The translations under genes and the position numbers were made by a program. The notes under the pieces were generated by a model, which saw only the letters and a program-made list of their open reading frames with translations, ran no database searches and had not been told where the DNA came from. From Drechslerella dactyloides (taxonomy: Eukaryota; Ascomycota; Orbiliomycetes; Orbiliales; Orbiliaceae), in the NCBI GenBank assembly GCA_020064725.1, contig JAGTWJ010000018.1:1-30020 (forward strand): 30,020 nucleotides of DNA, read 5' to 3'. Below, one piece after another: positions 9,104 through 20,571 of this stretch. Every line of letters begins with the position of its first letter. Within the stretch, counting starts at the first letter, position 1.

Positions 9104-9783
9104 TGTTACACTTCGACCCAGGGCTGGATCGAATATACTTTACTCTGAAGTCCCTGATTCTCAGTTATTATTATACAGATTCTTAATAGTAGAAGATAAG
9201 TATATATTAAATATAATAATAATTATTAGAATAGAATATATAATAATAATAATAAATAAACTAGTTATTAAGATATTATATTTAAATATTAATTAATAGT
9301 TTTTAAGAAAAAAACTATCAATTTTAAAATAAAGTATACTAATTATATATATAATATTTTAATATATAAAATAGTAAAAATATATTAATGTATTATTTAA
9401 GTGGTTTAGTATTTATTTTACTTAGTATTTAGTTAAGTATTAAGTATCTTAAATACTAAGTACTCATATGATCATAAGTTATTACAGTAGTTTTCTATTT
9501 AAAAAGAAATATTATAATAATAATATTCTTTTATAATAGTATCCTTCTATAGTCTAAGATTTCATATAATTATATTATTTATATAATTTATTACCTATAT
9601 AGTAGGGCATACTATATAGTTGATGGTTTATATAGATAAATCTATATAATTATATTTTTATATAGGAGTTTATTTTATATAGTATATAAATATATTATTA
9701 CTTTATATACTATGTGGATTAGGTATTTATATAAAAATCTAGTTTATATAAGATATCTAGGTATTTATTATTATTTTATAATA
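9104..9783 (-). repeat. 3' LTR of Gypsy-3
   Basis: The plus-strand left end is well preserved (TGTTACACTTCGACCC). The other end is mutated to TTATTTTATAATA, where other copies read TTATCCCATAACA. The loss of C in CCC and CA fits C to T mutation. It is 680 bp long. Confidence 0.9.
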
Positions 9784-11700
9784 TTATTCTCTTTTTCTAT
9801 AAAAATTAGTAGTATACTAATTTTAGATATAGGTATAATAATATAAAATAAAATAATATAGGTTTTTTATATAGTATATTTATATAATCTAAATAATATA
9901 ATTTTTCTATTAAATAGTTTTTTTGTTATATTTTCTTTTCTTTCTATAATAATTCTTTTTAATATAATTTTTTCTATTAGTATACTTGTTATTACAAAAA
10001 ATCTTTTACTAATTGTTATTTTAATTAGATATAGATAATTAAGAGATATTTAATAATTTTTATAATAACATATAAGTTTTATATATCTAGTTTTATATTT
10101 ATAAAATAAATTTAAATATTAATAAAAAATGTTTTATCTATATATATTAAAAGTATTATTATATTTTTTTTAATCTAAGTAGGTAGTTTTTTTTTATCTA
10201 ATTCTTATATTAATAGTTTGTTTGATTTATTCTAGTAGAGTATACTCTTAAGATTATTAATTATAAATATAAAAAATTATAGAAGATTAAGTAAAATTAA
10301 TCTTAATTTTTCCAAGAATTATTATTATTAGTTAGGAAATTAGTAACTGTTTAAATAAAAATAACTTATCTTTATTAAGATTAAATACTACTTCTTTAAA
10401 AATAAAAGCTGTTTTTAAAAAAGAAAATTTTAATTAAAAAATAAAAGAATTTTAAAAAAGAAGTTAATATTTCTTTATTTAAGATCAAAGATCTAGAGTT
10501 ATTTAATTTCAAAACTTTTCTAAATAATAATATTATAAATCTTAATATTTAATATAATATCTTTTTAATATATATATATTACTAAATATAACTAGTACTA
10601 ATTTATACTATATTATATATATATTTTTAAAATTATTCTATAAGATTCTATTATATAAAAAAAAAAAATAAAATAAGTTATTAATAATATTATTTTTTTG
10701 TTATTTTTATTCTTTTATCTTTTTTTTGTTATAATAATAGTGTATTTTGTTTGTTTTAATTGTTAATAGGTGCTAGCTTTTAAGCTGGCTATATTGTGTT
10801 TTTGTTTTGAGATTAGAATAAATACTAATATTTTAAATAAGGTTGTTTATTGTTGTGATGGTGTATATAAGATTATAAATAAGTTAGTTTATATTTTAGA
10901 AAAGGATAAGTTTTGTGTGTGTGTAAGTTTTTTATATTTAATAGTAGTTTTAATATTAAAGGATATAATTCTAAAATAAGATAGGTTTTTTTAGTATAAT
11001 AATTATAATTAATTTTTTATATTCTAATATTTCTTTTTAAGTCTTCCTTAGGGTTGTTTTGGTGGTGGGTCTTGCCTTATTTAATAAATATCAGATTTAT
11101 TAAGATATTATTAATAAATTTAATAAGATATTATTTTTAGTTATTATGAGTTTTCCTCCAATAAATAGTTTTTTCATCTAATTAAGAATTTATTAACTAA
11201 TATTTTTGGGTTTTTTCTGTGATTTAAGATTCTTTTGATTTTATTTTATTATAATTATCTTCCTTAATTTTTAGATTGTTTATTTCTTTTCTAAGTCTAT
11301 CTATTATAAGTTTAAATAAAATAATATAAAATATTTTATAGATTCTTAAATTTCTAGAAATATAGAGTTTAAAGAGATATTTATTTAATTTTTTGATTAT
11401 AGTATATGGTCTAAGTTTCTAAAAATCAAATTTTTGATTAAGTTTTTTTATTTTAATGTTTTTTATAAATAAGTATGTTTTATCTTTTTTTTTAAAAGAG
11501 ATACTTTTGTCTTTTTTTTTATTATAATAATAGGATATAGTTTTGATTGTAAAGTCCAAATCATTTTTTAGATATTTATGTAGTTTATTTATAGATTTAG
11601 AATATTTTTTAACACTAGGTATTTCTTTTTTTATAAGTAAAACTAATTATATAGTTTATGGTTTTAATCTTATAGTATTTTATAGAATATATAATTTATT
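9784..11700. other. 3' internal region of Gypsy-3, downstream of integrase
   Basis: This is very AT-rich sequence between the LTR and the last recognisable integrase motif. The first 200 bases match the internal start of Gypsy-1 at 6159. It should hold the integrase C-terminus and the 3' untranslated region with the polypurine tract, but neither can be pinpointed. Small plus-strand frames here (10770-10979, 11543-11728) are Phe/Leu/Ile-rich and look like chance. Confidence 0.5.
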
Positions 11701-11719
11701 ATTAAATATTTTGATAAAT

Positions 11720-11930
11720 TATAAGTAAGTTCTACTATAGGTAATAGTTTTATCTAATTATTTTATATAGTTAAGAAATGATTTAAAATAGATTTTAATT
11801 GTTTAAATTACTTATTCTAATGTTCTATTAGTTTAAACTCTTCCTTTAGTTATTATATTAAGTTTAGTACTTAATGAATTTATAATATATTTCCAGTATT
11901 TACTATTAAGAGAAGATTTTTGTTATAGAT
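11720..11930 (-). pseudogene. Ty3/gypsy integrase core fragment
   Basis: On the minus strand one frame reads KYWKYIINSLSTKLNI, then TKGRV, a stop, TNRTLE and a further stop before VI. This follows the conserved integrase block around the catalytic Glu (FW..F...LGTKL.MST..HPQTDGQTER.N..LEQ). Stop codons sit where the family has Gln, as expected of CAA/CAG to TAA/TAG mutation. It lies about 1.5 kb downstream of the reverse transcriptase, in the usual gypsy order. Confidence 0.75.
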
Positions 11931-13379
11931 ATATTTTTCTATAATTTATATTGGCTGAATATTTTTTATTATAAATTATTAAGAGTTGTTCTGTTTTTTA
12001 AGAATTATTCTAAGGTTTTAAAATAATAATTTTAGTAAGTTTACAAATAATAATCAGAATTTTATTATATATCTGGTTTATCAAGGGTCTCTTAATATAA
12101 TAATCTTTATATAAAATCATAGATTATAATTTAAAATAGTTTAGTTAATATCTTATTTAATTATAGATATCTATATAGTGTATATTTTATTAGTTTATTT
12201 CTTAAGTATAGGTTGCAGGTTCTAATATAATTTTCAATTTATTATTTTATTTTAGGTTAAAAGTATTGTTGTGTAATGAGTTCTTATGTTCTTTTGATTC
12301 TTAGGTATCTATATATAAATATATATAGTATAGCTATAAAATTTTAAATTATATTTTTTTGTTTGGGATGTAGAAAAGATTTTTAAAAAAAATATATTTA
12401 TTTTTTATAAAGAAAAGGATAATTATTTCTTTAGAATTTTATAATATTTTTTTTATTATTATATTTTTTTAATAGTTTTCTTTAAGTCTTATAACTATTT
12501 CTAGTTTAATTTTATAGATAATAATATTAAGTTTTTTATTAATAATAATAATATTTCTTTATTATTCTAGAATTACTCCTTTATCTATAAAGATATTTTT
12601 TATTAAGTTTAATTATCAATTAATAGCATTAACTCCAATATTTTCTTTTCCTTTGAAGTAGATAATCTTCATATTATATTCATTAAATATTTCCTATTAT
12701 TAAATTTAATATTTGTTAAATTCTTTTATTATTAGAAAATAAATAAAATTTTTATAATTTAAAAATATTTTAAACAGTTCTATAGTTTATAGATAAACTC
12801 TCTATTTCTTATAAATATATAGGATAGCTATAAATTCTTTATTATATAATATCTTATTTTTATAACATCAAATTTATATAATAGGTAGGTAACTAGATAT
12901 TATTTCTAATTGGATTATTTTTATAATAAATAAGTTTTTAAGATTATAATAAAAGAATTAGCTTTTATTTATATTAATAGTTTTAGATTATAAAATTTGA
13001 AGATAGATATTAAGATAAATATATTTTTAGTGTTTAGAATATTTTGATTCTTTCCCTTATTATTTTAAAATAAATATCTTTTTTTGTTAATTCTAAAAGA
13101 ATAATTATTAAATAATTATACTTTTAAATGAATTATTAATAATAATTATACAATCTTAAAAAGGCTTATACTTTCTTAAATATTTTTAATATTAACCAAT
13201 TTTGTATAACTTATATCTTCTTTAGGTCTATTTTTATACTATAAAGAATAATAATGGTTCTTAGAAATTCAATTTTAATTATTTTAAATTTAAATTTCTC
13301 TAACTTAACTTTAAACTTATATTAATTTAAGGTTTTAAGAATTTAGTTAATATATATTTAGTATTTTAAAGAATATTTA

Positions 13380-13690
13380 TTATAAATAAAAATATTCTAA
13401 GTATATTATATATATATTATTAATATATTTTTGTAAAATATAATTTATAAATATTTAAAAGATTATAAGTACATTAATCAATTTAAAGAATATGATTAAA
13501 TATTAAATTTTTATCTAGTTTTAAAAGTAATTTTCTATTCTTCTTTAAAGTTAATTCTAATATTATAATATATATTAATAAGATTAAGTTTTATATAAAT
13601 AATAGTATCTAATATTCTATTAAAAGATTTGTTAATAAAGGATAAAAATCCTCTATTCTTAATAGTTATTATGTTAAAGATTTAGTAGTT
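13380..13690 (-). pseudogene. Ty3/gypsy reverse transcriptase core fragment
   Basis: Reading the minus strand, LNLINIYYNIRI at 13556-13591 matches the gypsy block KLDLISAYYNIRI. KITFKTR follows (WKTAFRTR), then a degraded MPFGL region, FINYILQKYINN, and the active-site block at about 13391-13403. There the expected YLDDILIYS reads YLEY followed by a frameshift, consistent with loss of two bases within the two Asp codons. The enzyme would copy element RNA into DNA; this copy is clearly dead. Confidence 0.82.
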
Positions 13691-13699
13691 AATATAAAT

Positions 13700-16600
13700 T
13701 TATAGTTTCTTGAAATCTTTTTTCTTTATAAATAGAATAGAATATTTTACTAGTAAATTAAAAAATTATATATATCTAATTTTGAGATTTTCTTCAATAT
13801 TCATAAAACTACTATTTTTTAATTAATATATTTATATATTAGTATAAATCTAAGTTGTATTTCTTCTTATAAAAATATCAAATATTTAAATAAATTGATT
13901 TTAAATAAGGTTTATCCCTCTAGTATAAATTAAAAAACATTTCTTACTTTCTTAATATTTAATTAAGGATATTTATTATTTTAATAATTATATATAGGTT
14001 CTAACTTAGATTTATATTTTTCATAAGATATTAGGTTTATATTGTATCTATTTTGGATTTTTTTGTTGGATAGGTGGATAGTAAGTCATAGATATGTTTT
14101 TTTATTAGTGTTTTTATTATTTAGTTGTTTTTTAATAACTTTTTAATAATTACAATTATTAAAATAATTTCTCCTTTTCTCTAATTAATATTAGGATTAT
14201 GTTTTATTAGCTATAGGAATCCCAAATTAATAAAGTATTTTTTAAAAAATTTAGAATATTAATAATATATTTGTTTAAATGTTTATTAATAAATTTTGAG
14301 GGTGGTTTTTTAAATAACTTGTTCTAAAGTTTGGTAAAAAAGTAATTATTTAATAAATATTAAATTTTTATTATATTTAAGTTAATATTTTTATATTATT
14401 ATAATAAAAATAATTTTCTTTAGTTCTACTATTGATTAAGATTTTTATAAATTTTCTAACTATAAGTGAGGTGAGGATAAGTTTTTTGTAAAATCTTAAG
14501 TCTTTTATCTTAGTATACTTCTATTGATTTTAAAATATGTCTAGTTTTTTAATCTATAATTTAAGTTATCAACTATTTTCTATTATATTTTTATAGAATA
14601 TGGTTTAATATGGTTATTCTGATTTTTTTAATTTATAAAGTTATTTTTAAAGTATTTCTAACATTAATAATATTCTTTTTTTTCTTTATTATTGGTAGAT
14701 GTGTTTTTAGGCTGTCTTTAGCTTGTTAAAATTATAAAATATTTTGATAATAGATATATTTTTTTTTATAGAGTATCTGTAGTTGTATTATTGTCTGTTT
14801 TTGTAGTTGATAAAGTAGTATGTATAGTTTTTATAAAAATAATTGGTTTTTATTTTAATAGTTTATTTTTTATTTTTGGTAGAAATATTTTTCTAAGTAT
14901 TTCTCTTAAGCTTTATATGTATAGAAAGTTTTAATATAGATGATATATGGTATATAAGCCATATTATTAGGTTTACTGTTTGTTATATATTTGTTTTATT
15001 GGAGTTAGTGTTAGAGTTGTTGGATTCTTTATTTGTTTAGTTTTTTTTTGTATTATATATTAGTTTGATAATTCTTTCTAAGATTTCTTTTTTGGCTTAT
15101 TTGATTTAAAGGATTTTTTTTTATTCTCTGGTTTTGGTGTTGTTGTAGATATATATGTAATAATCCTTTTAAATAAAAAGTATCCAATATAATAGATATA
15201 TTTAAATATACTAAAGATTTCCCTAAATAATTATACTTAAATATAGTTAAGATATAAAAAATAATAGTATTAGTAGGCCTATTTATTATAATATTTGTTG
15301 TATAGGTTGAAATATCTATAGTTAAATGTTAGTATTTTCTTATTAGCAAAAATAATATTTTTATTCTATATACAAAAGATATCCTATACTATTAAAAAAA
15401 TTTATTTGTGGTTAGGATTGTACTAAAGTGGGTTTTTTATTATTTGGTTTATAATTAATAGGTCTTCTATTAATCAGCAAAATACTATCTATATATAATA
15501 ATTATATAGTAGTAGATAGATTCTTGGTATAGTCTAAAATAGTTTTATTATTTTTCTATAGTATTTTATTATTTAATAGTATTTATTTCTTTTGCCTATC
15601 TATAGTTTTAGTAGGTATTGGTTTCTAATATTCTATATATTATTTTTTCTCTGATTAAGATAGTAAATCTACATATTATATAATTTTATTACTTACACAG
15701 TTAAACATATTATTAAAAGAAGACTACCTATAAAATGATTTTTCTAGTGTTTTTATTAATAATTTCTAATTTCCATCTTTATTTTATATAATATTTTCTA
15801 TAATAAATCCCAGGATTTTTAGAAATTAATTCTTATTACAGCTGATTAAATTATCTTAAAAGCATAATTAAAATAAATAACATTTAAATTATTTTTATAG
15901 AAATTCCTTTATTATTTTAGTATTTTTCCTATAAACATCTGTTTAAGCTTCTTTGATATACTAGATAGAATTCTGATATTAGATTATTCTATAGCTAATT
16001 AAACTCATTTTTTTCTGGTTTAGTATCTTTAAATAGGATAGGGTTCTATTTAATAATTGTGTAATTTCTTATATAATGTTCTGGTATTGGATAGATCTAA
16101 CTCTAAGATATATACATCTTTAAATTTTATTTATAACTATTTTAAAATCTTCTAAGGTAAATAATCATCTCATTATCCCAAATTTTTATTTTGTTAGGGT
16201 GTTTTTTGGAAGTTCTTCTTCCTTTTATTTTTAAAATAATCCCTTTTGATATATCCTACCTTATTATACTAATAGTAGAGGGTATATTAGATTTTTTAGG
16301 TTTTTAATATTAGGTTATATTAAGATTTATAGATTTTAGCCCATACATCTTATTTTTTTTAAAAGGATTTTCTAACTTTGGTTTAGTTCTACTAAGGTTT
16401 CTTAGTATATTTATTAGAATTATATTTATTTAGATTATATATAGTTTTTTTTGATAGATATTCTTTTAAAAATAATAAAGTAAATTATTAAGTTTAATTG
16501 CTATAATTTATATATCATAATCTTATATCTTTATTAATAAGTTTTTGTTTGATGATTTCTGTTTTTAAATTAAATTTAAGTTTTTCTTTAGTTTTATAAA

Positions 16601-17713
16601 ACAAAATATTATTATTATAGTTGATAAGGAGTATATATTAATTAAATTATTAAAAAAAAGATTATATAGATTTAGTTTATTTAAGTTGGTTAAGTTTTCT
16701 AAAAACTTTTTTAGTTTTATTCTTATATCTATATTTTTGTTTAAGATGGTTTATAAATTTCTGGAAATTACTGAAAACCTTCAAAATTTCTAGGATTTTT
16801 ATCTTATAATCTTCTTCTACTATTTTATTGTATATTTATTTATATAATAAGTAAATATTAAAGATATTCCTTTTAAAATACATTCCCATAAAAAGAATCT
16901 TATACTAGTTTATAAAGAATTATTTAAAATAAAAAAAAAAATAATTATTAAACTAATTAAAAAATTGATTAAATTTTTTAAATTATTTTTTATATTTAAT
17001 TAGGTTTTCTATTTTTAATATTTTATTAAATATTATTATAAAAGTAGTTAAGTTTTTTATTTCTTAAATTCCTGATCTATTAGCTGATATAAATCTGAAT
17101 ATAGCAAATAATGAAGGTCTTTGAATAATAATATTACTTATTTAGGTATTAGCTAAGATTTCTATATATTCTATTATTTTTTTAAAATTTCTTGACATAA
17201 TTATTTTAATATTGTGGATTATTGTTAAAACTATTTATATATTGTTGATATATTATAATAGTTTTTTGTTATATTGTTTTAAAACTTTGTTCTAGTTTTT
17301 ACTTAGTATTGTTTTTTAATATAGTATTATTTATTTTTTTCAAAACTTATGTTTTAATATCTATTATTAATTTGTTTTAGTATTCTTATAGATTATCTAT
17401 ATATTTATTAGTTAATTCAAGAAGGTTAGGGTTTATATTATTACTTTTTTTATATATGGTACTATTTAAATTGTTGTTATAGTTATTCTTTGTTTATATA
17501 TTCTTAGAATAAAAAAATTATTAAAAATCTTTTATACTCATTATTTTTATTATCTAATACTAATTTAAAATTATTATTGTTTATAAGATATTTTTATAAT
17601 TCTGTACTATGGAATTCTATTTTGTTTTTTATATTAAAGAGAACTTATAAATTATATTAGAGATTATTATATTTTATTTTTCCTTTTTATTTATTAAAAG
17701 TGATTAATCAAAA
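13700..17713 (-). pseudogene. Degraded gag/protease region of Gypsy-3
   Basis: About 4 kb of AT-rich sequence lies between the 5' LTR and the reverse transcriptase, where gag and protease belong. I cannot identify capsid, zinc-knuckle or protease motifs through the stops. Part of it (about 16745-17713) is confirmed as a family-specific 5' internal region because the same sequence recurs inverted at 18640-19603 in Gypsy-2. Confidence 0.55.
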
Positions 17714-18395
17714 TATTATATTTAATTTAAGATTAGATTAAATATATTTCATTTTGAAATCCCTGACTCTCAATTATTATTATATAGGTTCTTAATAATA
17801 GAAAATAAGTATATATCAAATATAATAGTAACTATTAAAATAAAATATATAATAATAATAGTAAATAAACTAGCTATTAAGATACTATAATTTAGGTGTT
17901 AACCAATAATTTTCAAAAAAAAAGTTATTAATTCTAAGGTGAAGTATACTAATTATATACATAATATTTAATATATAAATAATAGAGATATATTAAATAT
18001 TACCTAAATAGCTTAATACTCACCTTACCTAATACTTAACTAAACACTAAACACCTTAAACACTAAACACTTATATAACTATAAATTATTATGGTGGCTT
18101 TTATTTAAAAAGAAATATATAATAATAATATTTTTTTTGTGGTGGTATCTTTTTGTATAGTCCAAGATTCTATATAACCATATTATTTGTGTAGTTTGTT
18201 ACCCATATGGTGGAATATACTATATAGGTTAATGGTCTATATAAAATAAGTTTATATAATTATATATTTTATATAAAAATCTATTCTATATAATATATAG
18301 ATATGCTATTACTTTGTGTATTATGTGGACTGAGTGTCTGTATAGGAATCCGGTCTGTACAGGATATCTGGGTGTTGTGCTGTTATCCCATAACA
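17714..18395 (-). repeat. 5' LTR of Gypsy-3
   Basis: The plus-strand left end is mutated to TATTATATTTAATTTA, while the right end is preserved (GTTATCCCATAACA), the reverse of the pattern in its partner LTR. It is 682 bp long and is followed directly by the ATATA target copy. Confidence 0.9.
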
Positions 18396-20199
18396 ATATA
18401 TAATTAGTATATTTTATCTTAGATTGATAGTTCTCTTCTTAAGAACTATTAGTTAATACTTAAATTATAGTATTTTAATAATTAATTTATTTATTATTAT
18501 TATTATATATTTTATTTTAATAATTATTATTATATTTAATATATATTTATTTTTTACTATTAAAATTTATAGTAGTAACTGAGAGTTAAAAATTTTAGAA
18601 TAAAGTATATTTAATCTGATTTTAAGCTAAAATATAATATTTTAATTGATTACTCTTAATAAATAAAGAGAAATAATAAATATATAATAACCCTTAGTAT
18701 AATTTATAAATTTTCTTTAGTATATAAAAATAAAATAAAATTTTATAATATAAAACTATAAGAATATTTTAAAATAATAATAATTTTAAATTAGTATTAA
18801 ATAATAAAGATAATAAATATAGAAGATTTATTAACAATTTCTATATTTAGGGTATATATAAATAAAGAATAATTATAGTAATAACTTAAATAATACTATA
18901 TATATAAAAAGGTAATAATATAAACCCTAATTTTTTTAAAATAATTATAAATATATAATAATCTATAAGAATACTAAGATAGATTAGTAGTAAATATTAA
19001 AATATAAATTTTTAAAAAAGTAAATAGTGCTATATTAAAAGATAATACTAAATAAAAGTTAGAATAAAACTTTAAAATAGTATAATAAAAAATTATTATA
19101 ATATATTAATAATATATATAAACAGTCTTAATAATAATCAACAATATTAAATAATTATATCAGGAAATTTTAAAGAAATAATAAAATATAAAAAAATTTA
19201 ATTAATATTTAAATAAATAATATTACTATTTAAAAACTTTTACCATTTACCACATCCAGATTCACACAGATTAATATTAAAAACTTAAAAATAAAAAAAC
19301 CCAGCTATCCTTATAATAATATCTAACAAAGTATTAAAAATAAAAAATTTAATTAAATAAAAAAATAATTTAAAAATTTAATTAATTTTTTAATCAATTT
19401 AATAATTATTTCTTTTTCTATTTTAAATAATTTTTTATAAAATAGTATAAAATTTTTTCTATAAAAAATACTTTAAAAGGAATATCCTTAATATCTACCT
19501 ATTATATAAATAAATATATAATAAAATAACAAAAAAGAATACAAAACAAAGATTTTAAAATTAAAAAATCTTTAATAATTTTCTAGAATTTACAGAATAC
19601 CTTTGTTATGTTATGTAGGTCGAGATCTCATGCATATATCAGTGTATATTGTGATGATGTCTATAGATTGTATGGCAGAGTATCAAGAGGCTATTAAATA
19701 TCAGTCTACAGATTATATAACTATATAACTACTTAGAGTATTCTACTATTAGTTAGTGGTTAAATATTCTATAGTCTATATATTATTATATATAAATTAT
19801 ATATTAATTATGATTTAGATTGTTATTTAATCTAATATTTTAATTTAATTTAGAATAAATTGTAGAATAGTTATTTAATAAATTGCTAACTATATTATTA
19901 TAATAATCTTATTATAGTTTTTATTATAGATTACTTTATAGATTGTTTTTTTATTATTGATTGAGTAGTTTATAAGTTGTTTAGTTAGTGGTTTTAGTAG
20001 TTGAGTTAGAAGTTATTTTAATTAGTTGTTTTGTTAGTTGTTAAAGGGCTACTATATTAGTTTATAATAGAAGTTATTGAATTAATTGTTTTACTGTTTG
20101 TTTAAAAGTTAAGTATTTATTATTTTATTATCTATTTTATTTATTGTTGTTTTAATTATTTTGTTTGCTGTTATATTAACTACTATATATACTGCTTGG

Positions 20200-20530
20200 G
20201 TAGTTACTATATTTTGTTATTTTGTAAGCTATTTGTGTACTACTTTAGTAGTTACTACATTAACTACTTTATAAACTACTTATATTTTGTTTTGGTAGCT
20301 ATTATATTAGCTGCTTTATAAGTTGTTTTGTATATTGTTGTAATAGTTATTATATTTGTTATTTTATCAACTACTATATTTACTATTTTATTAATTATTA
20401 TATTTACTATTTTATTAGCTGCTTAGGTAGTTATTATATTTTATTATTTTATAAGCTGCTTGTGTATTATTTTAATAGCTATTGTATTAACTGTTTTGTA
20501 AGCTGCTTATATTCTGCTTTAGTAGCCACT
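20200..20530. repeat. Degenerate tandem array with a 48-bp period
   Basis: Units opening with GTAGTTACTAT, GTAGCTATTAT or ATAGTTATTAT start at 20200, 20248, 20295, 20343, 20391, 20427, 20475 and 20522. The spacing is 47-48 bases except for one 36-base unit. Each unit contains a TAAGCTGCTT-like word. Looser copies seem to continue leftward to about 19960. It may belong to an LTR or untranslated region of the copia element. Since 48 is a multiple of three, it could once have coded a 16-residue repeat, but no open frame remains. Confidence 0.8.
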
Positions 20531-20571
20531 GTGCAGAGCTAAATTATTTAGAAATATATTTTAAATATATA

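Larger units (their letters stand above)
9104..18395 (-). mobile_element. Gypsy-3: complete Ty3/gypsy LTR retrotransposon (9292 bp), RIP-inactivated
   Basis: Two LTRs of 680 and 682 bp bound the element, and the five-base target duplication ATATA lies at 9099-9103 and 18396-18400. Read on the minus strand, the internal region of about 7.9 kb contains recognisable Ty3/gypsy reverse transcriptase (about 13380-13690) followed downstream by integrase (about 11720-11930). The RT-before-integrase order defines gypsy rather than copia elements. The coding direction makes 17714-18395 the 5' LTR and 9104-9783 the 3' LTR. It lies inside the 5' LTR of Gypsy-2, which resumes at 18401 without loss. Confidence 0.93.
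6774..19603 (+). mobile_element. Gypsy-2: inverted, interrupted Ty3/gypsy element (5' part)
   Basis: Its 5' LTR survives as three pieces: 6774-7075, 8970-9103 and 18401-18639. Joined without the insertions and their target duplications they total 675 bases, close to the family's 680, and align end to end with the reverse complement of the other LTRs. The first gap is pogo-like element A and the second is Gypsy-3. Downstream, 18640 to about 19603 matches the reverse complement of Gypsy-3's 5' internal region (about 17713 down to 16745). Homology stops at 19603, where another element begins. It should encode gag first on the plus strand, but no frame is left. Confidence 0.85.

Noticed and set aside
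10770..11728. Two small plus-strand frames (10770-10979, 11543-11728)
   Set aside because: They are rich in Phe, Leu, Ile, Tyr and Lys as any frame in AT-rich DNA would be, lie antisense to Gypsy-3, and show no motif.
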